This document shows positions 19,244 to 28,029 of a stretch of DNA of 64,000 nt, piece after piece (within the stretch, counting starts at the first letter, position 1; each line of letters starts with the position of its first letter). Where the stretch lies: assembly GCF_014230145.1 (NCBI RefSeq), contig NZ_JACHVC010000013.1, forward strand, positions 1-64,000, in the 5' to 3' direction. The notes below the pieces were generated by a model. That model was not told where the DNA came from and did not search any database. It was given only the letters and a program-made list of their open reading frames with translations. The stretch comes from Pelagicoccus albus. Lineage in GTDB: Bacteria > Verrucomicrobiota > Verrucomicrobiia > Opitutales > Opitutaceae. Both the position numbers and the translations under genes were made by a program.

Positions 19244-19675
19244 ATGATCAAACGACTTGCCCATGTCTGCTTCTTTTCCGACCAGCCGCTAGAGTTGGTT
19301 GCCTTTTACCAAAAAGCCTTCGGTTTCCCGATCGCCTTCGAAATGAACTCCGACGAAGGCTCGCCGATTGGCTGGTACTTGGACTGCGGAGATGATACCT
19401 TTATAGAAATCTTCGACCAAAGTGGAGCGGTCAAAAAATGGGGAGGCGAGGTCGTGGCTATGAAGCAAGGCGGACCGACCTTTTATCGTCATTTTTGCCT
19501 CGAGGTGACTGATCTCGAAGCCTTGCGTGCGAGCCTACTGGAAAAGGACATTTCGGCCACCGATATTATTATGGGCATCGACAACTCCTATCAGTGCTGG
19601 ATCAAAGATCCGGACGGAAATGATGTGGAACTGATGCAGTACACGGAGAATAGCCTGCAATTTTCCCGCCGCTAA
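19244..19675 (+). CDS. VOC-family (glyoxalase/bleomycin-resistance fold) protein
   Basis: A single-domain vicinal-oxygen-chelate protein of 143 residues with two beta-alpha-beta-beta-beta halves: IKRLAHVCFFSDQPLELVAFYQKAFGFPIAFE and then RHFCLEVTDLEALRASLLEK ... CWIKDPDGNDVELMQYTENS. The DPDGNDVELMQ segment carries the usual C-terminal metal-ligand Glu, and His7 is the likely N-terminal ligand. Members include lactoylglutathione lyases, dioxygenases and resistance proteins. This sequence does not decide among them. It stands alone about 125 bases after the helicase gene, and its start has no clear ribosome-binding site. Confidence 0.85.
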   Translation: MIKRLAHVCFFSDQPLELVAFYQKAFGFPIAFEMNSDEGSPIGWYLDCGDDTFIEIFDQSGAVKKWGGEVVAMKQGGPTFYRHFCLEVTDLEALRASLLEKDISATDIIMGIDNSYQCWIKDPDGNDVELMQYTENSLQFSRR

Positions 19676-19836
19676 GCCCGCGGTACCCGTTTCGGGACTC
19701 TTGTTACATTCGAATCGTTTAAGATCGGACTGAAGACGACGCCCAGGTTTTTAGTAGAAAATGACTTTTCTCGAGGTGAGAGCATGGGGTCTTGCCTTAG
19801 CCTCCACGAGCGAACACTTTTGAGGTTACCCCCTTT

Positions 19837-20796
19837 ATGGATACCTCGCCCCTAATACCATTTCGCCTCTCCGCGTTAATCATCGCCCTTTTGGCGATCC
19901 TGCCGTCGGCATTTGCTGAATACAAAACGGAATACACCGTAGCCAGCGATGGCAGCGGCGATTTCTTTCGCATCCAGGACGCCATCGACGACTGCAAGTC
20001 ATTCCCTGACTTGCCTATCACAATCCGGATCAAAGAAGGGCGTTATCGCGAGAAGGTTACTGTGCCAGCTTGGAATACCAAGTTGAGTTTGGTTGGGGAA
20101 GGCGAGGTCGTGATCGCTTACAACTCGAATTTCAAGGCGGTCGACCGTGGGCGTAACAGTACCTTTTTCACCGCGACTCTAGAAGTTTTGGCCAATGACT
20201 TTACGGCTCGAAACATCACGGTGGCGAACACCTCTGGTCCTGTTGGTCAGGCCATCGCTCTGCGAGTGGAAGGTGATCGCTGCGCCTTCTACGAATGCAA
20301 GCTGCTGGGCAATCAGGACACGGTTTACTTGGCGGGTGAGGGAAACCGGCAGTACTTCGAAAAGTGCCATATCGAGGGAACCGTCGATTATATCTTCGGG
20401 GAAGCGACTGCGTTTTTCGAGGATTGTGTCCTGCTGTGCAAATCGGGCTCCTACATTACGGCGGCTTCGACACCACAGTCTAGCGCTTACGGATTCGTTT
20501 TTAACCGCTGCACGGTGGAGCGAGCAGAGGGAGTGGGTGAAGTCTATCTCGGTCGCCCGTGGCGTAAGTTTGCCCGTACCGTATTCATCGACTGTGATTA
20601 TGGGGACGGTATCAACTCGGAGGGCTGGAAGAACTGGGGCTGGGAAAAGCCTGAGCAGACTGTATTCTATGCTGAATACATCGCTAAAGGCTCCAAGAAA
20701 GTGGCCAAGCAGCGTGTGGAATGGAGCCACCAGCTCAGCAAATCCGATTTGAGCGATTACTCGAAGGAGTCGGTCCTGGCTGGCTGGGAATTCTAA
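19837..20796 (+). CDS. Pectin methylesterase (carbohydrate esterase family 8)
   Basis: Removes methyl esters from polygalacturonan, exposing it to lyases and hydrolases. 319 residues with an N-terminal signal peptide (beginning LSALIIALLAILPSAFA, cleavage near 27), so exported. The mature chain is a right-handed beta-helix of family length. Active-site motifs are intact: GQAIALR (oxyanion Gln), NQDTVYL (general acid/base Asp), VDYIFG (nucleophile Asp) and GRPW (Arg and Trp that bind substrate). The opening YTVASDGSGDFFRIQDAID is also characteristic. It converges on the xylanase gene with a 12-base gap, which fits a plant or algal polysaccharide diet. No carbohydrate-binding module is attached. 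Confidence 0.95.
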   Translation: MDTSPLIPFRLSALIIALLAILPSAFAEYKTEYTVASDGSGDFFRIQDAIDDCKSFPDLPITIRIKEGRYREKVTVPAWNTKLSLVGEGEVVIAYNSNFKAVDRGRNSTFFTATLEVLANDFTARNITVANTSGPVGQAIALRVEGDRCAFYECKLLGNQDTVYLAGEGNRQYFEKCHIEGTVDYIFGEATAFFEDCVLLCKSGSYITAASTPQSSAYGFVFNRCTVERAEGVGEVYLGRPWRKFARTVFIDCDYGDGINSEGWKNWGWEKPEQTVFYAEYIAKGSKKVAKQRVEWSHQLSKSDLSDYSKESVLAGWEF

Positions 20797-20808
20797 ATTC
20801 GCTCCAGT

Positions 20809-21924
20809 TTATTCTGCGGTCTCGACAACTGCCTTCAGCGCGGGGCGCGCTTCGTTCGCGCGGTTGAAGAGCAATGAAAAATTGGTTCGCCCGCGAACGG
20901 GGAAGTTGTTGAGCCAAGAGTCCTTATCCGTGACGCCCCAGAAGGTGACGCGGTCGATCTTCTCGGCGTTTCGTACCAAGATTTCGAATATCTCTCCGTA
21001 GCGTTCTGCAAAGCGTTCTTCTTCCTCTGCGGGCAATACGCCGCTCGGGTAGAGATTGTTCTGGGAATTCGCTACCAGCTTTTTGCGGCCTATATTCGCT
21101 CCCGCTAGGTTGTCCTTTCCTAGGAAGTCGACGTCGAGTTCAGTGATATGGATCGGCAGACCGGTGGATGCAAAGGCGTCGAGGCTCGCTTCCAGATCCT
21201 CTGTACTCGGGTAATCCATACCCCAATGACCTTGCATGCCGATCCCGTCGATACGCACACCTTTGGCCTGGAAGTCCTTCACCATGCGGACCACTGCGTC
21301 GCGACGTCCGGCGTTGGTCATCCCATAGTCGTTGTACAGGAGTTTGGCATCTGCAGGCAGCTCTTCCATGGCGATGCGGAAGCCTTGCTCGGTAAAGTCA
21401 TCTCCGATGATCTTGTGGAATTTCGATTCCCGCCAGGATCCGTCGTTTTCGATGGATTCGTTGACCACGTCCCAGATCTTTACGAAGTCGCCGTAGCGGG
21501 CGGCCATCATACGGGCCCGGTCTCGCATGCGTTCCAGTAAGGTTTCTCGGTCTACTTCCTCGCCGTTCTCGTCTTCAAAAATCCAGTCCGGCGCCTGGCT
21601 GTGCCAAAAGAGCGTGTGGCCGACCATTTCAAATCCGCCTTCCTTTGCGTAGCGAACTAGAGTGTCTGCTTGGGTGAAGTCGAATTTTCCGTTTTCCGGC
21701 TGGGTCGGTTCCCACTTCATAGCGTTGGTGGCGGTGAGAATCTGGAAATGGGTTTCGACGATGTCGAAGGCCGGATTTTCCAAATTTTCCAAGAAAGTAT
21801 GGTCCAAGGCAGTCCCCATTTGGAAAGTACTGGCGAATGTGTCTTTCAGCGATGCTGCGGGCTCGGCGAAGCTGAGGCTGGACGCGAATAAGAGGGATAA
21901 GGAAAGCGAAGGGATTAATCTCAT
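20809..21924 (-). CDS. Endo-1,4-beta-xylanase, glycoside hydrolase family 10
   Basis: Cleaves internal beta-1,4-xylosidic bonds in xylan. 371 residues: a signal peptide (LIPSLSLSLLFASSLSFA) and one GH10 TIM barrel at about 27-368. The acid/base is Glu156 in WDVVNES and the nucleophile Glu262 in ITELDVDF. Other GH10 signatures are NAMKWEPTQPENGKFDF, GHTLFWHSQAPDW, YNDYG and a late WGVTDKDSWL. There is no carbohydrate-binding module, so this is a compact exported enzyme. It links to the xylose genes at 28-32 kb: xylan fragments would feed xylose isomerase and xylulokinase, although the genes are 7 kb apart and separately transcribed. Confidence 0.96.
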   Translation of the reverse strand: MRLIPSLSLSLLFASSLSFAEPAASLKDTFASTFQMGTALDHTFLENLENPAFDIVETHFQILTATNAMKWEPTQPENGKFDFTQADTLVRYAKEGGFEMVGHTLFWHSQAPDWIFEDENGEEVDRETLLERMRDRARMMAARYGDFVKIWDVVNESIENDGSWRESKFHKIIGDDFTEQGFRIAMEELPADAKLLYNDYGMTNAGRRDAVVRMVKDFQAKGVRIDGIGMQGHWGMDYPSTEDLEASLDAFASTGLPIHITELDVDFLGKDNLAGANIGRKKLVANSQNNLYPSGVLPAEEEERFAERYGEIFEILVRNAEKIDRVTFWGVTDKDSWLNNFPVRGRTNFSLLFNRANEARPALKAVVETAE

Positions 21925-22103
21925 GGGGTTGGGAAAGGCGGTTTGTTCGGCAGGTATTCATGAGGTAGATATTCCTCAAGGCGACCTTTGCGGAGCTCTT
22001 TCGATAGGACAACGCCTTACGCCTACCGACGATTTTGGAAAAAAGCTGTAACTTCCCTTAGGGTCGCAGTGTAATTCAGTCGGACCTTCTCTCCTCTTTG
22101 CCT

Positions 22104-23039
22104 ATGTCTTATACCAACGTCATCGAGGCCCGTGGCTTGCTCAAACGCTACGGACCTCAAACAGTCCTCAATAAAGTGGACCTAACGCTGCCGCCCGGAG
22201 CTATTGGCTTGCTCGGCCCGAATGGTGCCGGGAAATCGACCTTTATTAAGTGCCTGTTGCAGCTCGAACAAAAGGACGCCGGTTCGGTTAGTCTGCTGGG
22301 TGCGGATATCGATCAGTTCGGTCGCGAAACGCGACGCAGGATTGGCTACGCGCCGGAACAGGATTGCCATATCCCTGGAATGGTTGGCTGCGAATACGTT
22401 ACCTACTGCGGTGAGTTGAGTGGAATGCCATTTGAAGCAGCCCGGCAGCGTGCCCATGAGATGTTGGACTTCGTCGGTATGGGGCAAGAGCGCTACCGGA
22501 AAGTGGATACTTATTCCACCGGTATGAAACAGCGAATAAAGATCGCCCAAGCGTTGGTGCATGATCCGGATCTGGTGTTTTTGGATGAGCCGACCAATGG
22601 TCTGGATCCCAAGGGGCAGGCTTTGATTCTGGAGTTGATCGAACGTATTTGGAAGGAGTCTGGCATCAGTGTGGTGCTCTCATCGCACCTCTTGCATGAC
22701 GTGGATCGAATCTGCGATCGGATCGTAATTATCGCCCAAGGACAAATCGTAGCCCATGATACGCTAGCAGCTTTGAAGAGCCGACGCCGTCCCGAAGCAG
22801 AAGTCGTGGTGGCAGACCAGAAAGAGCGGCTTATGAACTTGTTGGCTGAAAAAGGATGGCCTGCTCGGATGCTCAACAATGGTAATCTCAAGGTAGAGCA
22901 CGGGGAGGCTTCGCTAAATCCTCTAATCTCGCTCATGCGGGAGTCGGGCATCGTTCCATTGGAAATCAAGGAGAGCCCCAATGCCTTGAACGAACTCTTT
23001 CTTCAGGCCCTTGAAACAAAGCGGGAGGTGGCACTGTGA
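22104..23039 (+). CDS. ABC transporter ATP-binding protein (ABC-2 type, pair 1)
   Basis: 311 residues from the ATG at 22104. Walker A GPNGAGKST (about 38-46), signature STGMKQRIKIAQAL (about 137-150), Walker B LVFLDEP with D-loop NGLD, and the switch His in SSHLLHD are all intact. The C-terminal extension of about 90 residues is typical of ABC-2 exporters such as the CcmA/NatA group. The stop overlaps the GTG of the next gene, and four genes follow each other with 4-base overlaps, so both ATPase/permease pairs are probably made together. The substrate is unknown. Confidence 0.93.
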   Translation: MSYTNVIEARGLLKRYGPQTVLNKVDLTLPPGAIGLLGPNGAGKSTFIKCLLQLEQKDAGSVSLLGADIDQFGRETRRRIGYAPEQDCHIPGMVGCEYVTYCGELSGMPFEAARQRAHEMLDFVGMGQERYRKVDTYSTGMKQRIKIAQALVHDPDLVFLDEPTNGLDPKGQALILELIERIWKESGISVVLSSHLLHDVDRICDRIVIIAQGQIVAHDTLAALKSRRRPEAEVVVADQKERLMNLLAEKGWPARMLNNGNLKVEHGEASLNPLISLMRESGIVPLEIKESPNALNELFLQALETKREVAL

Positions 23040-24046
23040 AACACGCATGGTCTGCCCAATATCGTCGCTGGGAAGGGGAGAGTGTAGGCGTCTGGACGCG
23101 ACGGCTCTCTATCGCCCGCTATGGTCTAAAGCTTTGTCTGGGAGGAAAAGTAATCCGGATCTTCTTGATCCTTTCACTAGCCCAGATGCTCGTCATGTCC
23201 GGATTCTTCTTTTTGTTCGGCCAATTGGTCGCTCCCGAGAGCGCTTTGCTTCTCTGGCTTGAGGGCATGGGAGGGAAGGAAGTGACCGACCTTTTCAGGG
23301 CTCTCACATCTTGGGCTCTTCTGTATCCAGAGATTTGTGTCGATGGGGTGTATCGAGTGATCTACTACTTCTTCAGTTTCAGTTGCCCCTTTTTAACCAT
23401 GGTCATCGTGGCGCTCTTTGTGCATAAGCTAATCTCGGGAGACCTCGCCAGCAATGCCATCGTAATTTATAATAGTAAGGCTCTGACTCGCTGGGACTAT
23501 CTGATCGGAAAGTTCATGGTCGTTTCTACTATACTTTCCATAATCTGGATTTTTCCTGTCGTTGGATCGTGGTTGTTGAGTAACTTGCTTTCGCCAGATT
23601 GGTCCTTTTTCTATCACTCCTTTCCATCGCTAGTGCGCGGATTGACGATCGGCATTGTGGCGGTCGTTTCGCTAAGCTGTCTTGCCATGCTGATTTCTTC
23701 TTTGGCCCGTAAGACAGGAGCGGCAGTGACCTATTGGATTCTTGGGTGGATTTCCTTGGGGATGATTTCTGGAGCGGCCCAATTCGCGCATCCAGCTCTT
23801 CAATACCTAAGTCCTGTCAACGCCTTGCGTGCCGTTTCGGGCGGTATCTATCGAATGCTTGATTTGGTAGTGGATGCCCAAGGAATGTTGCCCTTCTTCG
23901 GGGGGCTCTTCCGCAAGGTCAGCGACGGGACGGATCCAGCGGAGCTGCCGATTAGCAATGGGGAAATCGTTTTGCCGCTAATGGCTTTGGCCTGCTACTG
24001 CGCGGTTTCGATCGTAATTGTGAGCAGAAAGGTGCGTGCATCATGA
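23036..24046 (+). CDS. ABC-2 type permease (pair 1)
   Basis: 336 residues starting at a GTG that overlaps the upstream stop (GTGA). At least six hydrophobic segments are visible: about 43-65 (beginning IFLILSLAQMLVMSGF), 115-135, 160-180, 200-225, 228-250, and a last one at about 312-330. The segment AIVIYNSKALTRWDYLIGKF is the cytoplasmic coupling region found in ABC-2 permeases that extract lipids, drugs or polysaccharides. Partner of the ATPase encoded just upstream. No substrate can be inferred. Confidence 0.82.
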   Translation: MKHAWSAQYRRWEGESVGVWTRRLSIARYGLKLCLGGKVIRIFLILSLAQMLVMSGFFFLFGQLVAPESALLLWLEGMGGKEVTDLFRALTSWALLYPEICVDGVYRVIYYFFSFSCPFLTMVIVALFVHKLISGDLASNAIVIYNSKALTRWDYLIGKFMVVSTILSIIWIFPVVGSWLLSNLLSPDWSFFYHSFPSLVRGLTIGIVAVVSLSCLAMLISSLARKTGAAVTYWILGWISLGMISGAAQFAHPALQYLSPVNALRAVSGGIYRMLDLVVDAQGMLPFFGGLFRKVSDGTDPAELPISNGEIVLPLMALACYCAVSIVIVSRKVRAS

Positions 24047-24963
24047 ATTCGATAATCAAAGCGGAAGAGCTGAGCTGCTTCTACGGAATCGTGCTGGGCC
24101 TAAACAATGTTAGCTTCGAGGTACCGGCTGGGATAACGGGATTGGTTGGTCCGAACGGAGCTGGAAAAAGTACGCTCATCAAACTCGTTACCGGACAGCT
24201 GGCTCCGTCGTCAGGCAGTCTCACCGTTTTTGGCGAACGCCCGAGAAATAACAAAGCCTTGCTCAGCCAGATCGGCTATTGCCCCGAGCGGGAGCAATTG
24301 CCAAAGGATCTGCGGCCGTTGGACTGGTTGCGGGCTCTCGCATCTGTTTCAGGTACCTCCTGGAAGGAAACCAAGTCTCTGGCCGAAAAAGCCCTTCGTC
24401 GCGCCCGTTTGCCGGAGATTCATTGGAAGAAGCGAATTGGGACCTATTCGAAAGGCATGAAGCAGCGGGTAAAACTTGCCCAAGCCATTATGCATGACCC
24501 GAAACTCGTGATCCTCGATGAGCCGATGAACGGCCTAGATCCGATGGGGCGGGCGGAGTTCGGAGATATCCTGAAGGAGCTGAACGAGGCCGGGAAAAGC
24601 ATTCTGGTATCCAGCCATATCTTACACGAGCTAGAGTTTCTCTGCAGCGGATTTGTAATGCTAAACTGGGGACGCGTGCTCGCTTCCGGGAACCAGATCG
24701 ATCTGCGTAAGACGGTGGTGGAATGGTCGGATGAGATTTCGATCCGCTGCTCCGACGCATCCAGTCTGGCAGCCCATCTGCAGTCTAAGGGCCTGCTGCG
24801 AGGATTTTTGGCGGACGGGATGGACCTAACTATTTGGGTCAACGAGCCAGAGGCCTTCCTCGCCAATTGGCCGGATCATTTTTCCGGCTGCGACGCAGAG
24901 GTCTACGAACTGCGAAACAAGAACCAAGCGCTTTCCAGCATATTTGAAAGGATGACTCGATGA
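24043..24963 (+). CDS. ABC transporter ATP-binding protein (ABC-2 type, pair 2)
   Basis: 306 residues, with its ATG overlapping the previous stop (ATGA). Walker A GPNGAGKST (about 36-44), signature YSKGMKQRVKLAQAI, Walker B LVILDEPMNGLDP and the switch His in SSHILHE are present. It is a paralogue of the ATPase at 22104-23039 and shares its C-terminal extension layout. The tandem arrangement ATPase-permease-ATPase-permease suggests either two exporters with one purpose or one heteromeric exporter. Confidence 0.93.
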   Translation: MNSIIKAEELSCFYGIVLGLNNVSFEVPAGITGLVGPNGAGKSTLIKLVTGQLAPSSGSLTVFGERPRNNKALLSQIGYCPEREQLPKDLRPLDWLRALASVSGTSWKETKSLAEKALRRARLPEIHWKKRIGTYSKGMKQRVKLAQAIMHDPKLVILDEPMNGLDPMGRAEFGDILKELNEAGKSILVSSHILHELEFLCSGFVMLNWGRVLASGNQIDLRKTVVEWSDEISIRCSDASSLAAHLQSKGLLRGFLADGMDLTIWVNEPEAFLANWPDHFSGCDAEVYELRNKNQALSSIFERMTR

Positions 24964-25718
24964 ACGGCAGCACGAATGCAAAAGCGAGCTTCGGGGCCAT
25001 TCGCGGATTGGTCTTCATCAAAATACGCGAATTGACCACGCCTTTCGCCCTAGCGCGAAGCGGAGCGGTCTTTGGCATCGCTTTGGTACTCCTTGGACTG
25101 TTGGCCTGGGGCAGCGACGATTTCTCGGAGCGGTACTTGGGGCTAATTCGAGGTGTCTTCGCCTTAACCTTCCTGCCCATCTTTTGCCTGACTAAAGGAG
25201 GCGAAACGCTGCGAAGCGAAATGAAGGACGGGACAATCGAATACCTTTGGACGCGTCCAGTCGGCAAAGTGGAGCTCTTTTTCGGTTTTTATCTGAGCTC
25301 TCTTCTCGGGTGTTTTGCGATCATCTATCCAGCTCTGCTAGGGATTAGTTTGGTCGGCCTGATCCAAGGGGCGATCGGGGTATCAAGCTTGTTGCTGCTT
25401 TGGGTAACAGTGACGGCGGTAGTTGCCAGTTTTGCGGCGATTTCAGGGGCGATAAGCTCCTTCACCTCAAAGTTCGTGGTCTTTGGCATCTTTTACTATT
25501 CCTTTGTGGAACTGGGCCTCGGAGCCATCCCGAATGGGGTGCAACGCTTGGCGATTTCCTACCATGCGGAGCAATTGCTCTACGGTTTGGATGGCAGTTC
25601 CTTTCTCGATGGAACCGCGCTCGGCTACATTCTGGCCACGGGAGCTCTGGGGCTCGCAGTGGGGGCGAGTTTGTTCGCCAAATCCAAGTATGTGGTGGGC
25701 GGAGAAAAAGAATCCTAA
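24960..25718 (+). CDS. ABC-2 type permease (pair 2)
   Basis: 252 residues, start overlapping the upstream stop (ATGA). Six predicted helices, beginning with GAVFGIALVLLGLLAW at about residues 36-51 and ending with YILATGALGLAVGASLF near 222-240. The motif GGETLRSEMKDGTIEYLWTRPV between helices 2 and 3 is the standard ABC-2 coupling segment (compare NatB-like permeases, where RE...GT.E.L...P is typical). It closes the four-gene coupled block, and the next gene begins 67 bases later on the same strand. Confidence 0.82.
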   Translation: MNGSTNAKASFGAIRGLVFIKIRELTTPFALARSGAVFGIALVLLGLLAWGSDDFSERYLGLIRGVFALTFLPIFCLTKGGETLRSEMKDGTIEYLWTRPVGKVELFFGFYLSSLLGCFAIIYPALLGISLVGLIQGAIGVSSLLLLWVTVTAVVASFAAISGAISSFTSKFVVFGIFYYSFVELGLGAIPNGVQRLAISYHAEQLLYGLDGSSFLDGTALGYILATGALGLAVGASLFAKSKYVVGGEKES

Positions 25719-25785
25719 TTTTCTGAATTAATTTTGTAACCAAGCAACCGCCTCTCGTGAAACAAGGGGTAACAAACGAATTATC

Positions 25786-26832
25786 ATGACGATAAAGAAA
25801 CACTTTTGCCTACTCATCGCTTCCGCAGTCGCCTTCGCCGGCGGATTGGCGGCGAGCCCACTTGCTCAATCCGAAATCGATAAGGACGCCAAATGGCTGG
25901 CCCATGTCGACATGGAGGGCCTGATGAACTCATCTTTCAGCGAGATGGGCGTGGCCAAGCTCAAGGAACTCATCCAGGAGAACAACGAATCCAGTATCTC
26001 CATCGACGTGGACCTGTTGCTCTCCGAGATCAAGTCGATCACAGCCTACGGAGCCAGCTTTCAGGACGATGCCGCCAACGAGAGCGTGATCATTCTAAAA
26101 ACCGGCGACCGGATGCAGGCCATCTTTGACGGATTCATCGCCCATCAGGAAATGGAAGGGAAGGAAACCGGGCTCGAGCTTCTCGACGATAAGCCTTACC
26201 AAAGCTACCTCCTCGGCGGAGAGCTTTTCCTCGCTTTCCCTGACAAGAACTACGCCATCGCCGGAAAGAACTACGACCGGATTGAACGCGCCTACCGCGT
26301 GGTGGAAGGCGATGGACCGAGCTTGGAATCCGCAAAAGAACCATTGATCCTCAACGAGGGAGCAGGCTTCTTCTTGATGTTCACTGCCAATGGCATCGAC
26401 AGCCTTAAGAACATGCCGCCGCAGGCCCGTATGTTGCAAAAGACCAAAGGCGGGCAGCTCTCAATTGGCGAGAAGGATGGCCTGTTTCGGGCCAACGTTA
26501 TCTTAACCACCTCGGGTCGGGAAGTATCCCTGCAGTTGTACCGAATCGTGCAAGGCATGGTCGCTCTGGCGTCCTTTACCCAAGTGGAGAATCAAAGTAT
26601 GGTGGAAGTCATGAACGGCGTTGTGGTAGACCAAGGAGATTCTTTCGTCTCAGTCGACTTCAGCTACCCAGTAGATAAGCTCCTCAGCCTAATTGGATCC
26701 GTGATGAAGGAAGCGACTGAAAACCATAGCCACGGAGCAACTCCGCCGACCCCACCAGCTCCACCGACCACGAGCCATAGAGGCGAATCTGGAGACGCAA
26801 GCCGAACGCTTGTAGTATACACCAATGTTTAG
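25786..26832 (+). CDS. Secreted protein, unknown function
   Basis: 348 residues with a signal peptide (KKHFCLLIASAVAFAGGLAA). The mature protein begins SEIDKDAKWLAHVDMEGLMNS and carries alternating alpha and beta stretches (about 30-305). It ends in a His/Pro/Thr-rich, probably disordered tail (SHGATPPTPPAPPTTSHRG). I do not recognise the family. Its last codons overlap the frame of the sigma-factor gene downstream, and it follows the ABC block closely. The order exporter, secreted protein, ECF sigma, membrane protein suggests a shared envelope response, but this is inference from order only. Confidence 0.78.
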   Translation: MTIKKHFCLLIASAVAFAGGLAASPLAQSEIDKDAKWLAHVDMEGLMNSSFSEMGVAKLKELIQENNESSISIDVDLLLSEIKSITAYGASFQDDAANESVIILKTGDRMQAIFDGFIAHQEMEGKETGLELLDDKPYQSYLLGGELFLAFPDKNYAIAGKNYDRIERAYRVVEGDGPSLESAKEPLILNEGAGFFLMFTANGIDSLKNMPPQARMLQKTKGGQLSIGEKDGLFRANVILTTSGREVSLQLYRIVQGMVALASFTQVENQSMVEVMNGVVVDQGDSFVSVDFSYPVDKLLSLIGSVMKEATENHSHGATPPTPPAPPTTSHRGESGDASRTLVVYTNV

Positions 26833-26896
26833 TAGCGGTAACTTCCTTTCTCTGAAACTTCCCAAGGTGACTTCGTCCGCCACAAACGTAGACAGC

Positions 26897-27424
26897 ATGA
26901 ACACTCTTGCAGCGAGCAACGGGATCGATCGTGCGGGCTTTGCCAGGTTGGTGGAGCAACATCAGGACAAACTGCGCAACTTCCTGTATCGCTATACGCG
27001 AAATACGCAGGATGCAGAGGACTTGACGCAAGACACTTTCGTGAAGGCGTACCGGAACATTCATCGGTACGACAGCAAGTATAGCTTTTCGACTTGGCTC
27101 TACACCATAGCCCGTCGCACTGCCTACAACCACTTTCGCGACAAGAAGCCAACCGAGGCCTTGGAGTACGATATCGCCGCCGGAGCGGATACCCCCGATG
27201 TGGAGGCCGCTCAGGAGGACGAAAAGGATTGGGTCTGGGAAGCTGCTAAAAAGCTGAAACCCGATTTCCGTGAAGCCTTAACCCTAAAGTACGTGGACGA
27301 TCTTTCGATCGAGGAAATCTCACGAGTTATGGGCAAGACCCAGACCAACGTGAAGATCATCCTCTTCCGCGCTCGCAACCAGCTCAAGAAGTTGCAAACC
27401 ATTGAAAACCCGAGGAAAGCATAG
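26897..27424 (+). CDS. ECF-type RNA polymerase sigma factor
   Basis: 175 residues from the ATG at 26897; an upstream ATG at 26825 overlaps the previous gene's stop and would add 24 residues with no sigma similarity. Region 2 contains LRNFLYRYTRNTQDAEDLTQDTF and then KYSFSTWLYTIARRTAYNHFR, the core RNA-polymerase-binding and -10 recognition helices. Region 4 contains LKPDFREALTLKYVDDLS and IEEISRVMGKTQTNVKIILFRARNQL, the -35-reading helix-turn-helix. The next gene starts immediately after the stop codon, so the two are co-translated. It is the second ECF/partner pair in the window; the first is at 5208-6268. Confidence 0.92.
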   Translation: MNTLAASNGIDRAGFARLVEQHQDKLRNFLYRYTRNTQDAEDLTQDTFVKAYRNIHRYDSKYSFSTWLYTIARRTAYNHFRDKKPTEALEYDIAAGADTPDVEAAQEDEKDWVWEAAKKLKPDFREALTLKYVDDLSIEEISRVMGKTQTNVKIILFRARNQLKKLQTIENPRKA

Positions 27425-27988
27425 ATGAAAAAGTCACTCTACAGAATTGCGATTAATTGGTACCAAGCCTCGGACAAACCTTTGCCGGCTTGGTTGGAAA
27501 GAGCCTGCCAAAAGGACGATTCGCTCGCTGCGGAAAAACGTTTTGGCGATGACCTGACTCGTTCGCTCAAAAGAAGCCCAAACGACCGCGAGCCAATTAC
27601 GGGCGATGATATGGCTTCGCGAGTACTTCGCCAAATCACAGAAGAAGACTACCTCGCCGAGCAACAACAGTCTGACTCGTCAGCTGGGTTTGCAGGTTGG
27701 GCAAGGGGAGTCGGAATGGCGGCTGCAGCATTTACGATCGCTCTTGGAGCCTACCAGTTTTTGGATACGGACAACGGCTTGCCGAATGGGGGCGAGAGCG
27801 GCGCGATTGTTATGATTGAATCCGAAAAGGCCACTGACGGACTCTTGGAAGACGTGACTGAAGATTGGAAGAACCCACTCGATCAGGAAGTCGAATACAT
27901 TGTATCCGATGCCAAAAATGCGCTTAGCTTCCTCGCGACCACTTTCGTTCCCTCCAGTTACCTCGTTTCCGACGAGAACGCTTCCTAA
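27425..27988 (+). CDS. Membrane protein paired with ECF sigma factor, probable anti-sigma factor
   Basis: 187 residues, ATG directly after the sigma stop. The N-terminal 95 residues are cytoplasmic and charged, with no zinc-binding anti-sigma motif. A single helix spans about 96-112 (beginning VGMAAAAFTIALGAYQF), and a short acidic exported tail of about 75 residues ends SYLVSDENAS. Topology and coupling to the sigma gene are as for the protein at 5720-6268, though the sequences do not look closely related. No family recognised; role inferred from position. Confidence 0.72.
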   Translation: MKKSLYRIAINWYQASDKPLPAWLERACQKDDSLAAEKRFGDDLTRSLKRSPNDREPITGDDMASRVLRQITEEDYLAEQQQSDSSAGFAGWARGVGMAAAAFTIALGAYQFLDTDNGLPNGGESGAIVMIESEKATDGLLEDVTEDWKNPLDQEVEYIVSDAKNALSFLATTFVPSSYLVSDENAS

Positions 27989-28029
27989 GGGTTACACCAA
28001 GTTGGGGCAGGGCATCGCACTCGCAGTCC

